Below are positions 1-4,952 of a DNA stretch of 5,262 nucleotides, in pieces. The notes below the pieces were generated by a model. That model saw only the letters and a list, made by a program, of their open reading frames with translations. It did not search any database and had not been told where the DNA came from. Made by a program: the position numbers and the translations under genes. Source of the stretch: Thermodesulfovibrio sp. (GTDB lineage Bacteria; Nitrospirota; Thermodesulfovibrionia; Thermodesulfovibrionales; JdFR-85); NCBI GenBank assembly GCA_027016675.1, contig JALUSH010000063.1:1-5262 (forward strand), read 5' to 3'. How positions within the stretch are numbered: the stretch's first letter is position 1; every line of letters starts with the position of its first letter.

Positions 1-13
1 TTTAGTAGTTTTT

Positions 14-19
14 TATACT
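14..19 (+). promoter_or_regulatory. Possible -10 element for the tRNA-Phe gene
   Basis: TATACT matches the sigma-70 -10 consensus TATAAT at five of six positions. It lies about 50 bases before the mature tRNA, which would leave a leader of roughly 40 bases to be trimmed by RNase P. The matching -35 box would fall outside the left edge of the window, so the call rests on the hexamer and its position alone. Confidence 0.3.
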
Positions 20-67
20 AATATATTCAATCTCCTAATAACTCATTAAACTCATGCTCTTCTTACC

Positions 68-143
68 GGGCAGGTAGCTCAGTCGGTAGAGCAGAGGCCT
101 GAAAAGCCTCGTGTCGGCGGTTCGATTCCGTCCCTGCCCACCA
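68..143 (+). tRNA. tRNA-Phe (GAA anticodon)
   Basis: The 76-base stretch folds into a complete cloverleaf. The acceptor arm GGGCAGG pairs with CCTGCCC (133-139), followed by discriminator A140 and an encoded CCA (141-143). T75 and A76 fill positions 8 and 9, and the D-stem GCTC/GAGC follows. The anticodon stem GAGGC/GCCTC (94-98 and 106-110) closes a seven-base loop CTGAAAA with anticodon GAA at 101-103, which reads the phenylalanine codons UUU and UUC. The variable loop is five bases. The T-stem GGCGG/CCGTC contains one G-U pair and closes the loop TTCGATT. The T-rich region just after it has no GC-rich stem, so no classical terminator is visible before the next gene. It stands alone here and shows no sign of an integration site or a duplicated 3' end. 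Confidence 0.97.
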
Positions 144-176
144 TTATAATCACACCTTCTATATCAAAAATTTAAG

Positions 177-206
177 TTGTTTTTATTCCATAATAATATG
201 TAAAAT
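177..206 (+). promoter_or_regulatory. Weak candidate promoter for the alaC-hom pair
   Basis: The 95-base AT-rich gap between the tRNA and the aminotransferase contains TTGTTT (177-182) and TAAAAT (201-206), 18 bases apart. The -10 box matches five of six consensus bases; the -35 box matches only its first three. AT-rich DNA produces such pairs by chance, so this is tentative. Without it, the pair would have to be read through from the tRNA promoter. Confidence 0.25.
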
Positions 207-226
207 ACAGAAATTATATTGATAAA

Positions 227-232
227 AAGAGG
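227..232 (+). promoter_or_regulatory. Ribosome binding site of alaC
   Basis: AAGAGG lies six bases before the ATG at 239 and is a moderate Shine-Dalgarno match. It supports this start, as does the protein alignment: the N-terminal RINRLPPYVF segment typical of the family begins about 14 residues in. Confidence 0.55.
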
Positions 233-238
233 TATCCC

Positions 239-1432
239 ATGACTGAACATCGTGACAGGGACATATTTTCCTTCAACAGAATTAACAGGTTACCGCCCTA
301 TGTATTCTCAATTGTGAATACCCTCAAGTACGAGGCACGAAGGCGAGGCGAAGACATCATTGACCTTGGCATGGGTAACCCTGATCTGCCCACGCCACCC
401 CACATAGTGGAAAAGCTCTGTGAGGCAGCAAAGATCCCCAAAAATCATCGTTACTCAGCCTCAAGGGGCATCACCCAGTTACGAATGGCAATTTGTGAAT
501 GGTACAAAAGACGTTTTGATGTGGACCTGGACCCAGAGACCGAGGCTGTTGTAACCATTGGGTCTAAGGAAGGGTTAAGCCATCTTGCACTTGCTATTGT
601 GGAGCCTGGAGATGTTGCATTAACACCTACACCAGCATACCCCATACATCCCTACAGTGTCATAATAGCTGGCGGTGAGGTCAGAAGTGTACCTATAGGT
701 CCTGGAATTGATTTTCTTGAGGAGCTTGAAAAGGCATACAAGAATACATGGCCAAGGCCAAAACTGCTTATTATCAATTTCCCACATAATCCAACTACTG
801 AGGTAATTGATCTTGAATTCTTCAAAAGAGTGGTAGAATTCTCTAAAGAGAATAATTTAATAGTTATCCATGACTTTGCCTATGCTGACCTTGTCTATGA
901 TGGTTTCAAGGCTCCGAGCTTTCTTCAGGTACCTGGGGCCCGAGATGTAGGAGTGGAATTCTTCTCCCTTACCAAGAGTTACTCCATGGCAGGATGGCGT
1001 GTAGGCTTTTGTGTCGGAAACAGAGAACTTGTCGGAGCTCTCACAAAGATAAAAAGCTATCTTGACTACGGAATGTTTCAACCCATTCAGATTGCAAGTA
1101 TAATTGCCTTGAGAGGCCCGCAGGAATGCGTGGAAGAGATAAGAAAGACCTATGAGAAAAGACGCAACACCCTGTGCAGGGGATTGAATCGCATAGGGTG
1201 GAAGATAGACCCTCCAAAGGCTACCATGTTTGTCTGGGCAAGGATTCCGGAGCCCTATGTTAAGATGGGGTCACTTGAGTTTGCAAAGTTTCTACTCAAG
1301 GAGGCAAAGGTAGCCGTATCACCCGGTATTGGTTTTGGCGAAGGAGGGGATGAGTTTGTACGATTTGCCCTTGTTGAAAACGAACACAGAATACGTCAGG
1401 CTATAAAGGGTATCAGGAGGTTGTTTAAATGA
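239..1432 (+). CDS. alaC: AlaC-type class I/II aminotransferase (pyruvate-glutamate transaminase)
   Basis: This is a 397-residue cytosolic PLP-dependent aminotransferase of fold type I. From memory it resembles E. coli AlaC (YfdZ) along its whole length: RINRLPPYVF near residues 14-23, MGNPD at 45-49, GSKEGL at 108-113, PAYPIH at 132-137, a C-terminal SPGIGFG at 361-367 and VRFAL at 374-378. Visible cofactor residues are Y134 (ring stacking), N184 and D212 (pyridine ring), Y215, Schiff-base K246 in SLTKSY, and R254. R375 should bind the substrate carboxylate. AlaC makes alanine from pyruvate with glutamate as donor. The same broad group contains LL-diaminopimelate aminotransferase (DapL) and aspartate aminotransferases, and automatic annotation often confuses them; overall likeness favours AlaC. 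The stop overlaps the start of hom by four bases, which suggests co-translation and an aspartate/alanine-family amino-acid role. The gene appears intact. Confidence 0.88.
   Translation: MTEHRDRDIFSFNRINRLPPYVFSIVNTLKYEARRRGEDIIDLGMGNPDLPTPPHIVEKLCEAAKIPKNHRYSASRGITQLRMAICEWYKRRFDVDLDPETEAVVTIGSKEGLSHLALAIVEPGDVALTPTPAYPIHPYSVIIAGGEVRSVPIGPGIDFLEELEKAYKNTWPRPKLLIINFPHNPTTEVIDLEFFKRVVEFSKENNLIVIHDFAYADLVYDGFKAPSFLQVPGARDVGVEFFSLTKSYSMAGWRVGFCVGNRELVGALTKIKSYLDYGMFQPIQIASIIALRGPQECVEEIRKTYEKRRNTLCRGLNRIGWKIDPPKATMFVWARIPEPYVKMGSLEFAKFLLKEAKVAVSPGIGFGEGGDEFVRFALVENEHRIRQAIKGIRRLFK
1415..1420 (+). promoter_or_regulatory. Ribosome binding site of hom inside the end of alaC
   Basis: AGGAGG is a perfect Shine-Dalgarno core eight bases before the hom ATG at 1429, and it lies within the last alaC codons. 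It fixes the hom start at the ATGA overlap and allows both independent initiation and re-initiation by ribosomes finishing alaC. Confidence 0.8.
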
Positions 1433-2733
1433 AGATCAACGTGGGAATCATTGGCTTTGGCACAGTCGGAACAGGGACAGCAAGGATACTCATTGAGAAT
1501 AAAGAGATCATCAGGGAAAAGACAGGGCTGGATATCGAACTTCTTAAGATAGCAGATCTTGATATAGAGAGAGACCGAGGAATATCTGTTCCATCCAGCG
1601 TATTAACAACAAATGTAATGGAGGATATACTTGAAAATCCTGATATACATATAGTTGTGGAGTTGATTGGAGGAATCAATCCTGCAAAGGAATTCATACT
1701 TAAGGCTATCCAGAATGGCAAGCATGTAGTAACAGCAAATAAGGCACTTCTTGCCACCAATGGTACAGAAATATTCAAAGAGGCCAGGACAAGAGGGGTA
1801 GCCATTGGCTATGAAGCATCTGTTGCAGGTGGAATTCCGGTGATCAAAGTTATCAAGGAAGGACTTGTGGCAAACAGGATTCTGTCCATTTATGGAATTA
1901 TCAATGGCACTTCAAACTATATCCTTACACGGATGCTGGAAGAGAGGATAGAATTCCAGGATGCCCTCAGAGAGGCACAGAGGCTTGGCTATGCTGAGGC
2001 AGATCCAACCTTTGACATCGAGGGTATTGATACAGCCCACAAATTAACCCTCCTTGCCTCCTTATCCTTTGGTATCCCTCTCAGTTACGACCAGGTTTAC
2101 ACTGAAGGCATAACAGGTATAACAGCTCAGGACATAGAGTTTGCTATGGAACTGGGATACAAAATAAAGCTCCTTGCCATAGCCAAGGCTGCTGATGGTG
2201 AGGTTGAGATAAGGGTTCACCCCACAATGATTCCTGAAAATTATCTTATATCAAAGGTTGACGGAGTGCTCAATGCTGTATATGTGATGGGAGATGCTGT
2301 AGGTGAGACCCTTTATTATGGTCGTGGTGCAGGAGATATGCCCACCGGTAGCGCTGTAGTGTCTGATATTGTGGATATATCGAAGAAGATCTCGAGCAGA
2401 TGTAATCTATCAGAGGATATCCAGTTCATAGGCAAAAAGACATACCTGAGAATAAAACCTATGGGAGAGATAGAGTCAAAATATTATTTCCGTTTTACAG
2501 CTATTGACAGACCTGGTGTACTTTCAAAGATATCAGGTGTGCTGGGAAGGCATAAGATCAGCATAGCAGCAGTAATACAAAAGGGCAGGAGTATTGGCGG
2601 TGCAGTTCCCCTGGTGCTGCTGACACACAGAGCGATTGAGTCAGATGTACAGAAGGCCATCAAAGAGATAGACACCCTTGATGTAGTAGCTGACAGAACG
2701 ATGCTTATACGTGTGGAGGGCCAGGAGGATTAA
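1429..2733 (+). CDS. hom: Homoserine dehydrogenase with C-terminal ACT domain
   Basis: This 434-residue enzyme reduces L-aspartate-4-semialdehyde to L-homoserine with NAD(P)H, the branch step towards threonine and methionine. The N-terminal Rossmann fold opens with GFGTVG (9-14). TANKALL (102-108) carries K105, and the catalytic block GYAEADPTFDIEGIDTAHKL (187-206) carries E190, D196, D201 and K205. Their spacing equals that of E208, D214, D219 and K223 of the yeast enzyme. NGTSNYILT (159-167) is the substrate and dimer region, and GRGAGDMPTGSAV (298-310) is the family's nucleotide-side signature. Residues about 352-431 form an ACT domain starting FTAIDRPGVLSKI, so feedback control by threonine is likely, as in the long Gram-positive-type enzymes. 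The length is normal for this class. No aspartokinase is fused, and no thrB or thrC lies nearby. The start is fixed by AGGAGG eight bases upstream. Confidence 0.97.
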   Translation: MKINVGIIGFGTVGTGTARILIENKEIIREKTGLDIELLKIADLDIERDRGISVPSSVLTTNVMEDILENPDIHIVVELIGGINPAKEFILKAIQNGKHVVTANKALLATNGTEIFKEARTRGVAIGYEASVAGGIPVIKVIKEGLVANRILSIYGIINGTSNYILTRMLEERIEFQDALREAQRLGYAEADPTFDIEGIDTAHKLTLLASLSFGIPLSYDQVYTEGITGITAQDIEFAMELGYKIKLLAIAKAADGEVEIRVHPTMIPENYLISKVDGVLNAVYVMGDAVGETLYYGRGAGDMPTGSAVVSDIVDISKKISSRCNLSEDIQFIGKKTYLRIKPMGEIESKYYFRFTAIDRPGVLSKISGVLGRHKISIAAVIQKGRSIGGAVPLVLLTHRAIESDVQKAIKEIDTLDVVADRTMLIRVEGQED

Positions 2734-2749
2734 AGAATCGGCGATTTTA

Positions 2750-2758
2750 TGTTATAAT
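2750..2758 (+). promoter_or_regulatory. Extended -10 promoter element for the tusA-moeB pair
   Basis: TGTTATAAT is a perfect extended -10 (TGnTATAAT), about 33 bases before the TusA-family start and 17 bases after the hom stop. The -35 position (near 2730-2735, TTAAAG) is poor, as often seen when the extended -10 carries recognition. It suggests that the sulfur-transfer pair can be transcribed separately from hom. Since no terminator separates them, read-through from hom is also likely. Confidence 0.55.
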
Positions 2759-2774
2759 TAATTTTATCCTTTCC

Positions 2775-2787
2775 ACCTCAAGGAGGT
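2775..2787 (+). promoter_or_regulatory. Ribosome binding site of the TusA gene within a small inverted repeat
   Basis: AAGGAGGT (2780-2787) is a near-perfect Shine-Dalgarno sequence four bases before the ATG at 2792. The five bases ACCTC (2775-2779) are exactly complementary to GAGGT (2783-2787) across a three-base loop, so the site can fold back on itself. Whether this short hairpin masks the site in the cell cannot be judged from sequence. Confidence 0.6.
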
Positions 2788-2791
2788 AACA

Positions 2792-3037
2792 ATGGAAGAG
2801 ATTAAGCCTGACAGAAGCATAAATATAAAAGGACTGATCTGCCCTTATACATTTGTCAAATCCAAACTTGCTATCGAGGAAATGGAGGTGGGGCAGGTGC
2901 TTGAAATAATACTTGACTATCCAGAAGCTTCAAGAAGTATTCCAAAATCCATGGAGGACCATGGACACAGAGTACTCAAGGTAGAGAAAATAAATGAAAC
3001 CGATTGGGTTATCCTTATAAGAAAGGAGCGTGAGTAA
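2792..3037 (+). CDS. TusA-family sulfur carrier protein (CPYT variant)
   Basis: This 81-residue soluble protein has the TusA/SirA/YedF fold. A short strand (INIKGLICP) leads into the family cysteine C17, then a helix (FVKSKLAIEEM), a GQVLEIILDYPEA strand, the segment SRSIPKSMEDHGHRVLKVE, and a final strand ending in WVILIRKERE. In TusA the cysteine of the CPxP motif carries a persulfide to downstream acceptors such as MnmA or molybdenum-cofactor enzymes. Here the motif reads CPYT, so the cysteine and first proline are kept and the second proline is replaced by threonine (T20). The length is usual for TusA (about 80). The gene for an E1-like MoeB/ThiF enzyme starts one base after the stop, and this pairing points to sulfur transfer to a carrier protein. 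That role is inferred from context; it may not be the tRNA-thiolation TusA itself, so I give no symbol. Confidence 0.88.
   Translation: MEEIKPDRSINIKGLICPYTFVKSKLAIEEMEVGQVLEIILDYPEASRSIPKSMEDHGHRVLKVEKINETDWVILIRKERE
3023..3028 (+). promoter_or_regulatory. Ribosome binding site that decides the moeB start
   Basis: AAGGAG lies in the last codons of the TusA gene. It is only one base from the GTG at 3030, too close to serve it, but ten bases from the ATG at 3039. The ATG is therefore the better start. It gives an N-terminus of MEFTDEQIHRYSRH, close to the usual beginning of MoeB/ThiF proteins. Confidence 0.65.
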
Positions 3038-3038
3038 T

Positions 3039-3845
3039 ATGGAATTTACAGATGAACAGATACATCGTTACAGCCGTCATATAATTTTGCCAGAGGTAGG
3101 GGGGAAGGGTCAGAAAAAACTTCTTCAGGCGAAGGTATTGATCGTGGGTGCTGGTGGGCTTGGATGTCCTGTAGGCTACTATCTTGCAGCAGCAGGTGTG
3201 GGCACTATAGGGATAGTTGACAATGACACTATTGAACTAAGCAATCTGCAGCGCCAGATTGCACACAGTACAGAGCGTATCGGCATGCCAAAGGCCGACT
3301 CTGCAAAGATGACCTTTGAAGCATTAAACCCTGATGTAATGGTCCATGCCGTAAAGGAAAGGCTGAACAAGGACATGATCATGGATCTGATAAAGGACTA
3401 TGACATCGTGGTGGATGGAAGTGACAACTTTCCCACAAGATACCTTGTCAATGATGCCTGTGTTATGGCAGGCAAACCTCTGGTAAGCGGAGCAATCCTC
3501 AGATTTGAAGGACAGGTTACCACTATTATCCCACGAGAAGGACATTGCTATCGCTGTCTCTTTGAAGAACCGCCTCCACCAGGCCTAGTACCTTCCTGTC
3601 AGGAAGCAGGCGTGCTTGGAGCACTGCCAGGTGTGATTGGTGCACTACAGGCAATGGAGGTGCTTAAACTTATACTCGGAGTAGGGCAACCTCTAAAGAA
3701 CCAATTACTTATCTACAATGCCCTTGAAACCAATTTCAGAAAGGTAAAGGTACCTAAAAATCCTGATTGTCCTGTCTGCAGTGATCATCCAAGGATTACA
3801 GAACTTCAGGATTATGAGGCAGAGTACTGTCAGATGAGATTTTAA
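3039..3845 (+). CDS. moeB: MoeB/ThiF/HesA-family E1-like adenylyltransferase
   Basis: The 268-residue protein adenylates the C-terminal glycine of a small ubiquitin-like sulfur carrier (MoaD for molybdopterin, ThiS for thiazole, or a similar one) using ATP. Visible features are RYSRHIILPEVG (10-21), the nucleotide loop GAGGLG (37-42), D61 and D63 at the end of the next strand, NLQRQ with arginine finger R72, SDN with D129 (matching Mg-binding D130 of E. coli MoeB), and VSGAILRFEGQV (149-160). C170, C173, C244 and C247 form the structural zinc site as CYRC and CPVC. C187 in SCQEAGVLG matches the conserved cysteine of the family. A reading from GTG 3030 would add only three residues and lacks a well-spaced ribosome site. 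The C-terminal tail (ITELQDYEAEYC, 253-264) looks like the linker that leads to a rhodanese domain in longer relatives, but the protein stops there. No MoaD/ThiS gene is adjacent, so the choice between MoeB and ThiF remains open. Confidence 0.9.
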   Translation: MEFTDEQIHRYSRHIILPEVGGKGQKKLLQAKVLIVGAGGLGCPVGYYLAAAGVGTIGIVDNDTIELSNLQRQIAHSTERIGMPKADSAKMTFEALNPDVMVHAVKERLNKDMIMDLIKDYDIVVDGSDNFPTRYLVNDACVMAGKPLVSGAILRFEGQVTTIIPREGHCYRCLFEEPPPPGLVPSCQEAGVLGALPGVIGALQAMEVLKLILGVGQPLKNQLLIYNALETNFRKVKVPKNPDCPVCSDHPRITELQDYEAEYCQMRF

Positions 3846-4049
3846 TATAGCATTATATTTTAGACAAGTTCGCCGTAACATACTACTACAGCATTCAGAG
3901 CGACATATAAAAATTCAGTGCTAAATTGCTTAATTTTGAACAGATTGCTTTTCTATACCACGTATCTTTGGTAAAAATAACATTTAACCCCAGGAACGAT
4001 ACAGGGGGTACAAAAGGTATAAAATACATATTCAAAAGGAGGGCGGGAA
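3846..4049. other. 204-base non-coding gap upstream of galU
   Basis: The gap is AT-rich, contains no ATG on the + strand and holds no supported gene. AT-rich dyads (AAATT 3923-3927 with AATTT 3932-3936; TACCA 3956-3960 with TGGTA 3969-3973) and a C-run/G-run pair (3987-3991 with 4005-4009, 13-base loop) are visible but short. TTGAAC (3936-3941) and TATAAA (4018-4023) resemble promoter boxes but are not spaced as a pair. The gap very probably contains the end of the moeB transcript and the galU promoter, but I cannot place either. Confidence 0.6.
4035..4042 (+). promoter_or_regulatory. Ribosome binding site of galU
   Basis: AAAGGAGG lies seven bases before the ATG at 4050, a strong and well-spaced site. 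It favours this ATG over the in-frame ATG two codons later at 4056. Confidence 0.75.
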
Positions 4050-4952
4050 ATGAGCATGGTTAAAAAGGCACTATTACCTGCTGCAGGGCTGGGAACGAGA
4101 TTTCTGCCTGCTACCAAGGCAGCTCCCAAGGAGATGCTACCCATCGTGGATAAACCAATGATACAGTATGCCGTAGAAGAGGCTGAGGCCTGTGGCATAA
4201 ACGAGTTCATTATAATCACAGGACGTCACAAAAGAACCCTTGAGGACCACTTTGACACTGTCTATGAACTGGAGGAAAACCTTAAGCAGAAAGGGAAAAA
4301 ACAGCTTCTTGAGGAGATAAATAGGTTGAGTCATCTTAATTTTGCCTATGTCAGGCAGGGCAGACCCCTTGGCCTTGGTCATGCTATCCTCAGAGCAAAA
4401 CCCTTTGTCAAGGATGAACCCTTTGCTGTATTGCTGAGTGATGATGTGATAGAGCCTGAGGACAATCTATTGCAAAATATGATAAAGCTTTATGAGGAAC
4501 TGGACTGTCCTATTGTTGCACTTGAGGAGGTTCCAAGGGAAGAGATTCATCTCTATGGCGTGATTCAGGGCGAGGCTGAAGGAGAAAATATATACAGGAT
4601 TACCGACTTCGTTGAGAAACCAGAGCCAGAGAATGCCCCAAGCAATCTTGCCATAATAGGCAGATACATCCTAACCCCTGACATCTTCAGGATACTGGAA
4701 CGCATGCGACCTGGACGTGGCGGAGAGTATCAACTTACTGATGCCCTCAAGGGATTATTAAAGAAACGCTCTGTTTATGGTTATGTCTTTAGAGGACGTC
4801 GTTATGATGCAGGTGATAAGTTTGGTTTCTTAAAGGCCACGGTAAACTTCGCCCTGAAATCCCCCATTGTTGCTGACAGATTTAAAGACTATATAATCTC
4901 CATAGCTGATGAATTGAGAAAACAGAAAAAGACAGGTCAGAAAGAGGGATGA
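4050..4952 (+). CDS. galU: UTP-glucose-1-phosphate uridylyltransferase
   Basis: The 300-residue cytosolic enzyme joins UTP and glucose-1-phosphate to give UDP-glucose and pyrophosphate, supplying glucosyl donors for lipopolysaccharide, exopolysaccharide and galactose metabolism. The nucleotidyltransferase fold opens with LLPAAGLGTRFLPATK (8-23), followed by KEMLPIVDKPMIQY (27-40). VRQGRPLGLGHA (101-112) contacts the uracil and phosphate region. LSDD (129-132) holds the metal-binding aspartate, and FVEKP (187-191) and GRYIL (204-208) line the sugar site. GGEYQLTDAL (224-233) and YDAGDKFGFLKA (252-263) complete the family pattern. These motifs and the length are typical of bacterial GalU and distinguish it from glucose-1-phosphate thymidylyltransferase (RfbA), which lacks this FLPATKAAPKEMLP form. 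The start is set by AAAGGAGG seven bases upstream. The stop overlaps the start of the Hsp20 gene by four bases, so the two are probably co-translated. Confidence 0.96.
   Translation: MSMVKKALLPAAGLGTRFLPATKAAPKEMLPIVDKPMIQYAVEEAEACGINEFIIITGRHKRTLEDHFDTVYELEENLKQKGKKQLLEEINRLSHLNFAYVRQGRPLGLGHAILRAKPFVKDEPFAVLLSDDVIEPEDNLLQNMIKLYEELDCPIVALEEVPREEIHLYGVIQGEAEGENIYRITDFVEKPEPENAPSNLAIIGRYILTPDIFRILERMRPGRGGEYQLTDALKGLLKKRSVYGYVFRGRRYDAGDKFGFLKATVNFALKSPIVADRFKDYIISIADELRKQKKTGQKEG

Noticed and set aside
68..143. tRNA gene as an integration site for a mobile element
   Set aside because: The tRNA is complete, no copy of its 3' end appears elsewhere in the window, no integrase gene is present, and the genes that follow are core metabolism.
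145..150. Perfect TATAAT directly after the tRNA CCA end, as a promoter for alaC
   Set aside because: The -35 position would fall in the T-arm of the tRNA, where the sequence (TTCGAT and neighbours) does not resemble TTGACA. AT-rich gaps give such hexamers by chance.
1425..1805. 126-residue reading frame on the - strand inside hom
   Set aside because: It lies wholly against the conserved Rossmann domain of homoserine dehydrogenase. The hydrophobic, serine-rich look is what the complement of such coding DNA gives.
3987..4009. C-run/G-run dyad before galU as an intrinsic terminator or riboswitch
   Set aside because: The stem is only five pairs with a 13-base loop and no T-run follows. No known riboswitch core could be recognised.
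3846..4049. Frameshifted rhodanese domain following moeB
   Set aside because: The gap has no rhodanese-like active-site loop in any forward frame that I could read, and it is non-coding in character and AT-rich.
3953..4219. 88-residue reading frame on the - strand across the galU start
   Set aside because: Most of it is antisense to the conserved GalU N-terminus, it has no recognisable domain, and its composition fits a shadow frame.
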